Positions 1 through 14,400 of a stretch of 64,000 nucleotides of DNA are shown in pieces (the stretch's first letter is position 1; each line of letters begins with the position of its first letter). Made by a program: the position numbers and the translations under genes. The notes beneath the pieces are model-generated. The model worked only from the letters and a program-made list of their open reading frames with translations, was not told the origin of the DNA and made no database searches. The DNA is from Takakia lepidozioides (lineage: Eukaryota; Streptophyta; Takakiopsida; Takakiales; Takakiaceae): contig CM060734.1 in assembly GCA_030704615.1 (NCBI GenBank), positions 54,702,042 to 54,766,041 on the forward strand, written 5' to 3'.

Positions 1-2220
1 ACAGAAAAGAGAATGAATGTATTGTGGTGCAGATTGTATACCCACTTGCTCAGAGTTATGACAATTTTGTTCGTGATTCCTGACTAGAGACACAACACTA
101 AAACAAAGGACAGGGAACTCAAGGGAATCAAACTTAGGGCACTACACCAACTGAAGACTCTCTCACTATCAAGGACAAAGATACCTGGCCTTCACATAAA
201 TGTAGCTGTCGGCCAGGCACAGGCCCCACAGAAGGGGAAGGGGGCCCAACAGAGGTGTGGGAGGTGGGAGGGGAATGTGAAGCAGGGCTTGGAGTTCTGA
301 CGTATTCCAATTCTCCTTCTTCCCTATCTGCTGAAGCATGGATATGAGCTGCCCCTGCACCATTGCTCCCTGGTCGAGCAGAGGTAGCTGCCATTAAATC
401 AGCCCCGCTTGTAGCCCCAACAGGAGCATGTAGGACACCTATTGATGGTGGCGACTGTAACATTCCCTGGCCTCGTCTCTTTGACTCCTCTTCACTGTTC
501 AAAATCTGCGAAGTTGATACATGATTGGTCACAGAATGAACTTCCAGCTTAATTGAAATACAGACGGATAGTAGGAAGTGCCCTATGCATGTATTCTTCA
601 AGAAAATTACAAACTAACATAGTTGAAAGTATCCAGCCAATATTTTGCATATACCATGTTGCCAGTGCTGCCCAAGGTTTGTAGCATATTACGTGTCTTG
701 TTCTTTTTTGGGGTGAAAGGTTTGGCAAGACCTGCTTCAGCATCTGTACTAGCCGATGTTTTTCTGCTGTCAATTCTTTCAGCTTGGCCTCCACTTCCTC
801 TCTTTTATTGGCCTTCATGCCAATCCCAGACGCTTCCAAGGGTGCAACCTGCTTCTGGGAGTGATGGTTCTCCTCTACCTGCAACACAATTTTTCCCAAC
901 ATGAAATAGAAGTTAGATGCAGGTGAGTCACAATGAACGGAGGATGGATACCACAATCTGGTCAAAACCAGTAAACCATGACTGGTCATCACAATGAGAA
1001 GCTTGTTCTTTGTCTGCCTCAAAAGGACATTTCAAAAAATGGTTGATCATTGATGTCCTGTCATCTTTTAGTTGATTTACTAGGATTGAGTGATCCCAGA
1101 GGACCTTTGGAGTTCAAGAAGTGCACTGGAATGTCAGCTGCCTACATGTTGGTTTCAGAGAGACTAAAAGATGTACTACTCATCATTCCATGTGAATGTG
1201 TAGGAACTTGATCTACTATTTATTGCTTTATCGAAGTTTGTTTTTGTCTTCTTCTATGTTTTACTCTTGACTGCCTCATAATTTGAGTAGAACTACATCC
1301 CTTCCATAACCAGTCAGGACGTTTTAACCCCCAACATAGCGACATAACCCTGAGATTAGTTTTGCGATAAGAGCTGGCAACTCACTCACTCAAGACAACA
1401 AACTCACTTGCTTTGCACAGGCGTGCTCCTCAAAATCGGCAGGTGGAGTGGCCGGTGCTTCCATTTTGGTAATCAGCTTCTCTCTATCCGTCTCCCTATC
1501 GTTATTACCCTCATTGTTTCCTCTCAACCCTAAATCGGACCCAGTATCAGCAGTGTCCTCTCTTTGTGGTCGTGCCTCTCCTGCCTCCCTCACTGGGTCA
1601 TAACCCATCCCAGCCTCAGGCATACCAATGCCCTTAGTTGCTCGGTCCACAGCTTTAACATCGACCTCCATCTTATCAGGCTGATCGTCTCCATCCACAG
1701 CCATGGGCTCTGACCCGGTATCATTGCCTGCATTGGAAATGTCGTCGATTTGGTCGTCTCTCTTCCTCTTTCTGTCGTTCCTTCTTTCGCACACTTCATC
1801 TTCCTGATCAATCTCCTCCTCTCCACCGTCCAGTTTGAATCCATGGTCGCCAGACCCCGAGGGTTTAGCTATGACATCAGTATCTGAAGGGCTTCCAGAC
1901 TGCGAGTCTCTACCATGCTCGCTTCCATCTTCTCTCCCATCAGCATCCTCATCCATCAAATCCTTGCAGTCACTCTCTTCCCTTCCTCCCCCCACATGTC
2001 CACTCGACGGGGAACACTCGACAGAAATATCATGATCTCGCAGTGCTTGGCGAGAATAAGGAAGTTCGACCTTAGGAGCCGAAGTATGGCCCCGAACGGC
2101 CGCATTCCGCTTTTCGATGGCAAGCTTGAAAGCAGGCAAAGATATGGCAGGCTTGGGGAACGGCCATTGCCTCGGGACACCTGACACCTTGTGCAGCTCA
2201 CCCCTGGAAAACGATATCAT
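1..2220 (-). CDS. Hypothetical acidic coiled-coil protein, 5' part (gene runs off the window)
   Basis: Not identified by name. Three exons join in phase: 2220-1408 (271 codons, ATG at 2220), 878-732 (49 codons) and 505-185 (107 codons, followed by a GT donor). The gene therefore continues beyond base 1. The N-terminus carries a short block with FPKPAISLPAFKLAIEKR. Then comes a long low-complexity acidic stretch rich in D, E, S and G with a basic patch (RKRKR, around residue 150) that could be a nuclear localisation signal. Exon 2 and the start of exon 3 encode a charged helix (NKREEVEAKLKELTAEKHRL, continuing with KQILNSEEESKRR) that looks like a coiled coil. The third exon is Pro/Ser rich. 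The gene is head-to-head with PIG-O. Seen: open frame, splice sites, composition. Inferred: nuclear location. A regulatory or RNA-related role is possible but unsupported. Confidence 0.7.
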
Positions 2221-2496
2221 CTCCCTCCTCCTTGTCTAATGCCTCTCCACATTATCTGCCCCCTAACTACCAGACATCCAGAAACTCCACACACAGAGAA
2301 AGAAAACCCTAAACTATCTCCATGTCTGTCGAACGAAATATGTGTAACGAATCACGTAACGAAAGTATATAACTTAGGGTTAGGGTTAGAAAGTGGAGCC
2401 AGGTTAGGGTTTCCAGAGCTCACTCTTGGAGTGGGGGGGTTGGGGGAGGGAGGAGGTGAGGAGCAGACGCGAGGGTCTAGCAACCCGCACAACGCC
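2221..2496. promoter_or_regulatory. Divergent promoter with telo-boxes
   Basis: This 276-bp interval separates the start codons of the minus-strand hypothetical gene (2220) and the plus-strand PIG-O gene (2497). It holds telomere-like telo-box motifs: AAACCCTAA at about 2304-2312, a double copy on the other strand at 2374-2389 (TTAGGGTTAGGGTTAG), and TTAGGGTTT at 2404-2412. In plants, telo-boxes mark promoters of ribosomal and cell-cycle genes. No clear TATA box is visible between the two starts, which suits a housekeeping bidirectional promoter. Confidence 0.6.
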
Positions 2497-5400
2497 ATGG
2501 AGCTGTCAGTGGGAGGCCGCATGCTGGCACTGTTTCTCTACATTTTATGTCTGCATGGATTCGCCATCCTCCTCTTCACTCGCGGATTTCTTCTCACGCG
2601 AACGGAACTTCCTTTATTCAGTACCTGCGACGATGTACGCGAGTCGCCTTGCTGCCCGATGCACACAGGTGCGACGATCTAATTCTCTTGTTTGAAACAA
2701 AATGTTTGTGTGAGAGAACCTAATTTATCAGAAAACTCTGTTTTTTTGGATCGTTCTTTCTGTCGGGAGGTAATGTCCTGCAGTTATTGGATACTGGCAT
2801 TGAGTTGTTATGGACGCTCTGGATTTTCTCTCCGGATTGGTGGTGGCTCATATTTTTTGTATGAAGACTCCGCGTGTATCATTCGTGTTTTATTTGTTCG
2901 CAGTTGTGCAGCTCGTTTTCAGAAGGCTGTTGATTAAATAGGATATCATGGAGTGCTCTAGGACTGTCTCAAACATAAAACGAACTTGATGTCCATACAT
3001 TGCCGTGTTGCGAATGAATACACAGGACAACAGGAGGAGGTCTATCAGGATTTATCAGGTGTGTTGACGGAAGAGGCAAGGAAAATACATCAGGAGATAA
3101 CGGTGACAGAAGGGATGGACAGTCAGTCTTATATCCCTAACCCTGAAAAAAACAAGGTATTTATGGCCGTTGCTTAACGTGCATAATTTGTTGAATACCT
3201 CAATGGTGCAGCCCCCAATTTGGCTGTGGACATCCTGTCACAGAATGTGGCTGGATGTCTTAGCAGTCCCCCGTGGTAAATAGAACGCCCAAGAGGTTTG
3301 TTGCAATCCTCTGAAGATCTGGTAATAGTCAGCAGCAGAATTAGAGACTGAAGTATTTGAAAGGGAATGCTCTGGAACAGGTCAATAACACTGGGGTAGA
3401 GGAAGGCAACAAAGATGCAGGTCTAAAGACACACAGAGGATTCACCCAGAGTCTTGGTGAATGCACTTTTACTTGGCACAATGAATCATTTGCTGGAAGC
3501 AGTAGGGGCATGGATGAGAGGGCATGCTGGACAAAGCCTGCAATTAAGCGAGCAATCATAATCATAATTGACGCTTTGAGGTAATACTGCTGGCTTATTA
3601 TACATTCACAGTAAAATAGGCTGTGATCTTGACGTAGAATGTTAGTATCACTATCCAATGATAACCTACATTATTTTTAAGTATTTTGGTCTTGAGTTGT
3701 CTTGTACTGCGATTGACTCTCTAATATGGGAAGGCTGCAGTTTTCTTGGATCATGCTCTTCTCACCCTCTTTCATTTAGGTTACTCAAATTTGAGTCCAG
3801 AGCTCACTCTGCACTTACATGGATATTTTCTCTTTTTTGTACCCAGGTTTGACTTTGTGGCGAAGAGTAACAACTTTGCCGGAGGTATGATTTGCCAGTA
3901 CAGTCTTCCACTAAACCTGGTTGGAGACCCTTTGTCTTCTTTAGCCAATGTTGACTGCCCAAGTCTCTCTGGAGCTTTTTATCCGTAAGCAAGGGATTTA
4001 TGCAGAAGTCCATTCAAGCACATCTAACTGCAGAGTGAAGCAGCAGATTGTCCATTTGTTCGAAGGCCAGGACAAAATGAAGCTCAATTCCTAACTTAAC
4101 CACTAGAAGTGCTGTAACTTTTGATTGTGAATGTGGTTTGATTTGAATCTTCTCCAAGCTTGGGTAATCATAGAGTTTGAGAATGTATCTCTCAGAACCC
4201 CAACCATGGATGGACAAGCTGCGGGTACTGCAGCGGTTGGAGCAGGAGGAAGGAAGGGCTGCTCGCATCTTCAAATTTGTGGCTGATCCGCCTACAACTA
4301 CTCTTCAAAGACTGAAGGTGGGCTTGGAGCATGCTATGGGTGATTTGATGGCATTCTGACATTTTAAGAAGACTGCTTCAAAAGTTATGAAAATTCTGCA
4401 TGTGCGGAGTCTTCCTGCAATCATCGATTTCTTCTAAGTTGGCAGATGATGAACTCATTGGGAATACAGCAGGTCCTTTGTTAGCTGACAGCATTGGTTT
4501 GTTGAATACACATAAAACTTCACCATACAGTCAGAAGCCACAGAAAGTCAAATGTCCCTCTCTGTGGCAATTGCTTTATAGAGTTGATGCTTATCGGATT
4601 GTGCCAAGTCAAGTTTAAATTGCAGTGTTTATAGGTCTTCTTCACATTGTCTACAGTCAAACTTTGAATCACGTTTTACTCCAGCCAGCTTCTTGAGATT
4701 TACTTTAGACATTGCTTGGTTGATGAGCTTATGCATACAGTGGTGTTGTAGGGTCTGACCACGGGAGGTTTACCAACTTTCGTGGATATAGGACATAGCT
4801 TTGGGGCTCCAGCAATTGTGGAAGATAACTTGATCTTGCAGGTGAATGAAATTTCTCCGTCTCCTTTCATTTGTCATGCTGCGATGGAATTTGATCACTC
4901 TTGTTGGTCGGAGTTTGAGAAGTATGTCACTTTTTCTAACTGGGAGCCTACGCTGTTCCAGCTCGTGAGAAGGGGCAAGAAAGTTCGCATGATGGGGGAC
5001 GATACATGGATGCAGCTTTTTCCTTCCCACTTTGCAGAAGCTCACCCGTTTCCTTCCTTCAATGTCAAGGACCTCCACACTGTAACTGCTCTCTCCTATG
5101 TCTGGGTTCTCCTGCATCACCCTGTGAAACTGATTGGACACCATGATTGACTGTCGCAATTACGATTTAGAGACAAAGTTCTGTAGCCCATTGGTTGGGC
5201 ATTGCATTGGATTATCAGGCTCTGCCTCGCAGCACAATGGGCTTCCTGCTGAGCCAAAGAAGATAGAGCAGCCATGTAACTGCTGTAGTACTTTTTAAAT
5301 TTTGAACGAGCTGGCTTGCACAAAACAATTGCTAATGTGGGACACCCATGAGCATTTCGATGCCCACAGCAGTGGCTCCCAGACTACGATTACTTTATTA

Positions 5401-8400
5401 TGGAGGAACATGTGATGCGTATCATGTTTTCATGAGGATTGCATGGGAGGCTAATCTTCTATTTGCCAGCAGTTGGCTTTTCTTTCCCTGTGCTGGTCAA
5501 TCTCTCCCTTATTGCTTATCATTACCCTCCATGTACCTGAATCCTTCTTGAGAATCAAGGAAAATCTGCAATTTTACTCGTGGATGATTGTGGGTATGCG
5601 TGGCAGGTGGATGATGGAGTGATACGGGAAATTTTTCCGGCGTTGCTCCAACCTGATTGGGATGTGTTAATAGCACACTTTCTTGGCGTGGTACTTCTCT
5701 GAAGACCAGGCATGCTAGCTCTGCCATGATGCCCCCTGCCTTCTGGCATGTGTTTTCAGAGTCACAATCATAATTTGGGGGCCACTTCAGGTGTGGAGGT
5801 TGTTCTACTTACAGAACATCATAGGATTCTCGTCCATGAAGCACTGACCAATCCTAGGCCCTTTCTTAGACCTGTCTACAGGCGGAGAATAGCAGATCCT
5901 GTATGATTCTATTATTGTGAGTCCTATGTGAGTCCAGGTTCCTTTGTCATATTTCTGGAGCTCTCTTTATTTAGTGTCTGGATGACAGGACTCGACCTCG
6001 GGAAGATTTTCTGAACCCTGCAGTAGGCAGGACTTTAAGGATCTGAGAAATGTCTGACCAATACGAGTATCTGAAAGCAAAATATGCAGTATCAAAGTGC
6101 CATACATTTCGATGCTGTGGCCAACCAAGCTAGGTCCACGGTGAGATTTATGTGAGACATCCACTTTCCCCAATGAGACTTCCCATGTTGAATATAAAAC
6201 ATGAAGGAGATGAAGCTGTATCTTGTTGCGGATGGGTATGTTATGTGTGGGATCAGTTTATTGTCTTCTCCCGAACAGAAAGGCCCAGAGCAAAGGAGGT
6301 CATGTGTATTTCAACCTGTCATCACAGGGTGGAAGTTCTCAAAAGCAGTTTCATGTTTTTTGGACAGGACCATGTGGGCCACATTTTTGGAGTTGAGTCA
6401 CCACTGATGGTCAGTAAGCTGGAGCAGTACAATAGTGTCATTGAGGTACTCTCTCTGGCAAACAACTTCGTATGAGGACATTCTCTCTCTCTCTCTGGCC
6501 TCCTGCTCTAGGAAGAGAACTAAGGGTGGGGACTTCAACTTGAAAGTTTCTAACCAGTTTGATGCCCTGGATGAGGTTGATACCAAGCAACCACACAGAC
6601 TAGCTGGCCCTATGTGTGCTGAGTCTGTCGAGTATGTCCAGGCCTTTCAAGAGGCTCTCCCCCACTTTGTCCATTTGCTCCAAGATCTTCAGTGTCGCTC
6701 TGGCAATGCAAGAAATGAAGTCGAAAGAGCGGTGGATTCTTGGGAGAGTTTCGTCTCCTCTGTGGCTGACAAGGTCAGTGGGAGGAAACTAATTGTCTGG
6801 TAAAGCTGTTAATTGGTGGACCAATGAGATCAAACTCAAGATAGCGGAGTCCTCTGTAAAGAGTGCAATTTGAAAGTCAACAAAGAATTGTGGGCTAGGT
6901 ACTACCAGATCCGCAAAGATATCAATCAGCTTGTAAGGTCTCAGAAGAACTTATATTGGGACAAGTTATACTGATAAACTCAAACCACCGTGGTGGTAAT
7001 GACAAGAGATTCTGGTTGGCCCTTCAACATTTGTACAAGCCAAAAACTTGTCAGCAAGTACAAGCGCTGAGGACTACCAAGGGTGCAGTGGTTACTTCAA
7101 CGGTTGACATTGTCAAAACCTTTGAAACTCACTACAGTATCCTTGGCAGAAATTCTAAGTCTAACAGTGAGGGGTCTTCTGAAGAATGGAAGGACAATTG
7201 AAAAAACTGTTCCTCTGATTCAAGACAGCCCTGATGAACTGGAGTATATTTCAAAGGCTTACAACATTCCCATTAGTTCTTCTGAGATTGTGGAAGCAAT
7301 TGATCATTTAAACGGATATAAAGCTGGTGGACCTGATGGCATAGTCAACAAGCTTGTCAAGCACTGTGGCGATCCCATAATAGAGGCCCTTTCGCTGGCG
7401 ACAGGGGGTCTTTGTCAATCTACACGAGAAAGTTGACAGAGAAGAGCCGGGGAATATACGAGGCATCATGCTTCTCAATGCAGTTGGCAAGATATTTTGC
7501 AATGTTATAAGTACTTGTCTCGAGGTTGATCTGGAGTCTAGACGTTGTTTCCATGAAGGCCAAGCTGGCTTTCGGAGAACAGGGGCTGTGTGGATCATAT
7601 CTTCCCTCTAAGCCAGATTATCCAGGGAAACCCACTATGTCTTTTTCTTGGATGTCGAAAAGACTTATGACATTGTGGAGAGATGGTCTACGGCTCCGAC
7701 TCTGGTCATCTGGGATCAAGGGAAGGGTGTGAAGAGTGGTCCATAACTTGTATGCTCACACCAAAAGCTGTGTCACTGTCTAACTTCTTTGACATAGACC
7801 AAGGTGTAGTTGAAGGATGTACCTTCTCCCCTCTTCTTTTCAATGTTTCTATCAGTCAACTCCTCGAGGATGTGGAAATTGAGGGATTTGAGTGAAGGGT
7901 GGGTGATGCATACTAGCCCTTATGTTTGCAGATGACTTCGCAGGTGTAGGGGAGACTCCATCCAATCTTCAGGAGTTGCGAAGGGATACTTTGACCTTTT
8001 GGGGGCTAGAGGGCTAACGTCACTAAATGCGCAGTGGTGGCATTCAATGACCGAGGGGAGGGAGGAGGCAATCTTCAATGGTGAAGCCAAGAGATTCCTG
8101 TCCTCCCTTCCTACACATACCTTGGCGTTGAGTTTTCCTCCAACTGTAATTGGGATGCACATATTCCAAAAGTTGTTCAATCTGGCAAGCGCAAAGCATT
8201 GGGTCCCACCATCTTTTCCACTGCAGGGGGATCAACTCTGAAGTCAAAAAAACCATGCTTTGCCGTGTTATTAGGCCTGCCTTGGAGTACTCTGCAGTGT
8301 GGGTTGATAACCCCAACCAGGTTAAGTCTCGGGTGCCTAAGGAGTGCATGTCAGCATGCTCCAAAACGGCTAATGTGGCTGTTTGGGGTGAGTTTGGCAC

Positions 8401-11400
8401 CGCTCCCTTAAGCTCCCAACGAGATGAATTCAAGGTCAGATGGTGGGATCACCCTGTCGAATAGGCTAAGTCCTGGCGGAAGAGGGTAGAAGAGATTTTC
8501 AAGGATCTGAATCTAAGTCCGCAAGTCTTAACCCTGCTGCATAAATCTGACTTAGAGGCCGTAGTGTCCAAAGCAATGTCTGTTGCCAGGAAATTTTCTG
8601 ATGAAAATGAAGTTAGGCAGAATACTTCCCTGAACTTCTTTCCAGTCTGTGACATGGTGGAGGACATCATGGATGACCTCAAGGGTTTACCCACTCTCTG
8701 CACTAGACTGAAATTTAAACTCGGGTCAGGAAGGAACAGCAAACAGATGCAGCAGAGGAAAGGGGGATTACAAATGCCCGTTGTGCTGGCAACCTGAAGA
8801 CAATATTCATTTTCTGATTCATTGTCCTGGGTACGCTCACTAGAGAGACGCCCTCTTCAAATCCATCAAGGGATTTGTGCCTGTACCTCTGTTTACCAAC
8901 TTTGCAAATCTCGAGGCTGAGGCAAAAGCCCAGGCCCTTTTGATGCTTGTGTAAAGGGATTTCTAGAGGATATCTGGAAAACTTGGAGCAATTGTCTGTT
9001 CCAGGGTAAGTCATACTAGCGGCGTCAGCCCCTGACAACAGTAGCTCTGCCCCTTTGTGTTCCTCTCAAATTGGGCACAGGGTCAGTGGCCACAAGGCTA
9101 CAGCAAACAGCGTCTTATTAGCACATTCTCTGGCCTCCTGCATCCCATGTCCCTTGGGGGCTAGGCCCAGAAGGCTATGTGTAGCCAATGTCAATTAGGT
9201 CATCGATTACATCTCTCCCTCCTTTTCTCTTTTCACACAATAGTTGGACTTTCAGTGCAACCTTTCTCAAGGATCGGTCAATGAGTACATTCTCTCTCTT
9301 TCTAACTCAAATCCAGGCTTCGGCAAACGTCTTATGAATACAATCTAATCTCAAATCCAGAGATTGTCTTTTAAGTGGTGCTTTTGTCATAGAAGTCATG
9401 AATGTTCCATGTTGACATGAAAGTTGACTTGCAGGAGGTGGTGGCAGTGCTGAAGAAAGAGTCTGGTCCCGCGGGCTTGCATGAAGACACTCTCCTGGTA
9501 GTCATGGGGGATCACGGGCAGACCCTGCATGGTGACCATGGCGGGGGCACTTCTGAAGAGGTTCTCTGTGTGTCTTCCACCAAAACCATGTCTTTCTTAA
9601 GTTCGGGGCATCTTGCTACAACAAGATAAAACGAATTGTTACAGTCCTTCTTTCTGTCTTTGCTGTTGCAGGGTAACTTTTGGTTGAATGCAATTGGCTA
9701 ATACAGTGTTGGATGGATTTGTCAGGTAGAGACAGCACTGTTTGCAATGGGTTTGAGGAATCCCCCAAGTTCACTACCACCAGACCTGCGATCTTCTCCT
9801 TGCAATAGGGCATTGGTACAGCCATTTTCCTTGTATTTATTGAATCAGGACTGCCAAGTTGAAGGGGTGTGGTTGAGGTCATATTGCATATCAGCTTTTG
9901 TATATTAGGCTGAAGACCACCTTTTTTGTGTTGTGTCTATCAGGATGGTCAAGATGGTGACTGTATCAGCACATTTCCCCAGGTTGGTCACTTTGCAAAT
10001 TCTCTCATTGTTTGCTTTGAAAGGGCGGTGTATGTCCGATGTATGAAATCCATTGCATGATTCTTAAGCACTTCTTTCCTCGACAAGATATGATGAATGT
10101 CTGGTGGATCATAAAGTTTGTCCAGATTCTTACACCCGCACTAGATAAGGCCTAAGAGCAGTGGGGTTGTCTTGACAGTTGGACTTCTCTGCAACACTTG
10201 CAGCCCTCCTTGGCTTGCCCTTACCATATGGCAGGTGAATTCCAACTACTGACCAGGTGGTGATATGAGATGGCTTGAAAATGATTAAACCTCTGTTTGG
10301 TTCTTATTTGTTATATATCTTCCAGATTGGGAAGGCCATTAATTGCAGCCTAGTAATTTCCAAACTCGTCTTTCCTGCAGTGTTGGACGGGTGAATCCAG
10401 AGTTGTATGCCTTAGCTGCCGGCACTTGGCCCTCAACAAGCACTGCAGTAGCGTACAAAGGTCACGGTCTTCCTTTGGTTCTTGACTGGATGGAGCGTTA
10501 CAAAGATGTGCTGTGCATCAATAGCTGGCAGGTACATGTTCAGCATCCGGTGACCCAGAGAATTTGTTGTACTTCCAACTATACCCAAGCATTGGCTTTC
10601 TCTCTTATTTGTTGCTGTCATTCCTTCAATAGCAAGGTATTATGAAGCCTTTGCAGGTGTTTTGAAGCAGATGATGCATTTCTGCATCTGGTATTTGGAT
10701 GAAGTTGTAAGATAAGGACATGCAGCTGAGTCTGTTGTTGATACAATGTCATTCACAGTTTAATATGAACATGGCAATATAAAATAGGTCCTGCAGAACC
10801 ATTTCATCCTACTTCAAATCAAGCAGTGTTTCTGGAATGGTAAAACCATACTTTTTTCCCTGAAGAATTTGCTCTCTGTCTTCACTTGGGGTCTGATTGA
10901 AGTAACTGACCTAATCCATTGGCTGTGTACAGGTGCAGCGGTACCTTGAAGCTTATTCAGCATCCACAATACAAGGATTTCAAGAAACAGACTTCTCATA
11001 TGTTCAGAACCTATATGCAAATGCGCAGTCCCTGGCCTCAAATGCTGTACAGGCCCTCAAATGCTCTATGCTGAGTGTGTCTCCAAATAATTTTGGCACA
11101 GCAGCGAATGGTTCCAACATAGATGCAGAATTGCTAACCCAGAAGAGCAGAGGGCTGACAAAACAGATACTACACTACTTCACTTATCTGGATGCAGCTG
11201 CTGATTTGGCACGAGCCCAGTGGACCCAATTTGAGGATGATTGGATGGCGGTGGGGCTCTCCCTTTTGGGTGCATCTGTAGTGGTGCACTTGGTTGCTCT
11301 CTCAAGAACCATGGGGCTATCAATTTGGTTGCCTGAAACATCACAAAGGGAACCAGAAGTGTGCAACCGACAACCGGATGAGTTTTTTGCTAGTTTGTTT

Positions 11401-14400
11401 CCCTTCAAACGAATGCTCCTGGGTTGTGGACTTACAGGGCTCGTCACTACTGGTGCGCAAAATCTATATCGACTGAACGAATTGTCTGTCAAAGTGGTTA
11501 TTCTAGTTAGTTGCTTCTTCTGCATTCATGAAGTTAGCAGATCATGGCCATAAGCTCGTTTCCTGGAGCTTGTGCGTATGATAAGCTACAGTTCAATGAT
11601 TGCTGATGCACCCTCAAGTCTCACTGGTTATATGAACAAGTGGCTGTCAGGGCGGTTGCTGGAGGGTGCGATTCCAGTTTCTTTCGCACCATATTTGTTA
11701 TCTTGCATAACGAAACTTGGAAGTGTAATGACTATCGCTCTCTGCATGCTCAATGCATGCTTATGGAATCCTGCCCTCTTCTTAGGGATGTGGCCTTGAG
11801 TCTTCTAGTCATGCTACTAATTTTACCACCGGTTGGTAACTCTTTGCAGGTATGTTGTGGGGCTATCGGGTATTAGCAGCATGGAAGCAATTCGGAGCAC
11901 CAGCCGCCTTATCCAATGGACAGTCAACCGTTGTAGTATTTGGCACCATTTTGTTAGCTTCCATTATGACATATGTTTGCCCTATCTTGAAGCACAGGGG
12001 AACGAAAACAAGTTTCAAAACTTCTGTGGCTTTCAGGTCGAATTCTGGTTGCAAGCAAGAAGAGGGTACTCATGAAGTAAAACAGCAAGGAGTTTCTATG
12101 GCAAATTTGAAGTCCATCACTGCTTTACTTTTCGTTGGGGTGCATGCTGGCAGCTTTCTCTCGAATAGCTACCTTGGTGTGCAACTCTTCTCTACCAAGG
12201 TTATAGCTGCGAATGGGCAGTTGCACACAGCTAGTCCAGTCAGTGTGAAGTCTTGATATGCTTTGTGGTTCTGCCTTTCAGATGGTTTCATACTGCTCAG
12301 CAATGTGGCAAAAGGTTGCTTATGTTAAAACCTGCATCTCTGTGCCTTTTGGTCTTCATCTCACTCATTCATTGGTTGGATTTAGTTGGTGAAGGACAGG
12401 TGGTGAGCTTCCTCTTGGCTTCTTCTGGCATCCTCTACCTTCGACAGGCCCTACAGGCTGGGTCCAAGGTTCCCCAGGTTTGTTGCTGTTCAAGCAGTCT
12501 CTTCTATTTGATACTATTGCATAGCTTCTAAACAAACATAAAGGTTGTAGCTCATGTCTCTTCCATTACGGAATATCCCCTACTCGCAGGTACTTGCTTG
12601 CTTTTACAGGAGCTGTCACCAGTAGAGAGGGGAGGTGGAAAGGGAATCTTATGAGAGGGACACCCAGATTAAGTAATCATGATGAAATGACAGGCACTCC
12701 TTTTCCTGGCGCTGAATGGTGGTATGGCGAGTGTCATGCTTGCTGGAATCTTCAAGGACCCGGCAACTGCCAGAGATCCTGCCACAAAGGACAACCATTC
12801 CCTGGCCTCATGTTCCTTAAAGCAATTTATTACTTTGTCAGTTGTAGCCTTGACTACCACGGCTCTTCCCCTCTCTGCCCTCATGTGGCTGATTCTTCGA
12901 CGGGCAAATAAATTCCAGTTATACTCCCGCAGCCTTGGTTGGACTTTAAACCTGGGGGTTCCCCTTGGTTACATCCTTATTGTGCTCCACTGGTTCATCA
13001 TGGATTTAGCTGCCTCTCTCATTATCATCCCGGAGGCTGTCAAAGAATTTGCCCGGCTACTGTTCCCACAGCTAGTGTACTCCATCAGTTTGGGCCTTGT
13101 TTTTGTAACATTTGCAGCAATGAGAATGAGCAGCACAAAAGGTGGTGTTACGGTCCCAATTGGGGGTTTACTGGTGGAGGCGATTGTAGCTGTGTTAACT
13201 GGGCTCAGTGGGACAATCATACTGCTACTAGGACGGAAGGGGCCCACCATTGCACTGCTCGCTGTTCTTGAAGGTAAGCAGTCTTTGAGGATGTTGATTA
13301 GAACCTTTGGACCTGATATCAGTGAGAACAACATACATTTGGGCATTAGCTGCAATAGATCGGGTGTTACCTCAGCTGGAAAATTAATGTACGACTCATT
13401 CATAAGTTCACTGGTTTCATGCTCTTGGTTCCATATCTGACTGAAGATAGAGCTATACCTGCCAGCCTGTAATATGATGCTTTGGAGTCTCTGAATGTGT
13501 AAATGTGATGGCTCTCTTGTCCAGTTTGGTCATTGCTGGATCTGCAGGGCCTTGGCTCACCATCCAAAAGAGAGATTGGGATGGACAAGGGAGGGTCTGA
13601 GGCAGAAAACATTGTCATTGGAGAGTTAGAGTTTGGATCACGCTTTGCAGCGGTGGTTGATTGGAATTTGGTAGCAGTGCAGCTTTTCTTCTGCACAGGC
13701 CACAGGTTCGAACTTGAACCCTCTTCCACTTTATGAGGTTTTTGATTCAATCGTTCGGACCTTGTTTGCCCTTTAATTTGGGTGACCACTAGGCTGAGTT
13801 CAAGTGGCAGTGCTCTGGCTGGAAATGTGCCCAGCTCTGGGTTCGCTCCTTTAAGGGAGACTTCGTAGACCAAAACGTTTCTCTGTGCCTCTAAAGTTTG
13901 CATGTGTCAGGTTACCCCTGTAATTACCATTGTTCACAGGGAATGGTCAAATTGGTCCACTGAAATCTTCTATGCTTATTTCTTACCTGTATATTCCACT
14001 GACTTCTGTGTGTGGTGATGACTCAGATGTACATTCGATGGTCTTCACTATACAGCGGCTTTTATAGGGTAAAATTGTGACTGCCTTTTGACGTTGTCAA
14101 GCACTTGAAGTGTTCTAGGTGAATCTCGCTGTCTCACTTGAAGCAAAGTGGCACCTGACCTAAAACTCAGGCATTGAGTTTTTCCGGTCCCCTGTGTCAG
14201 GTTTGACAACTTCCATTTTTATAGACAAGGTGCGCTGCTGGCTGCTGATACGTTTGGGGCATCCCACATACTGCCTGTCATTGGGCTTCCTCTACTTGTG
14301 ACAACACTTGGAATGTCCCCCTGGAACATCCGCTCTTCCATGTCCAAAAACGACTCTCTTGCTTTGGAGATCACTAAGGTATGAGTGATGATGCATAGTC

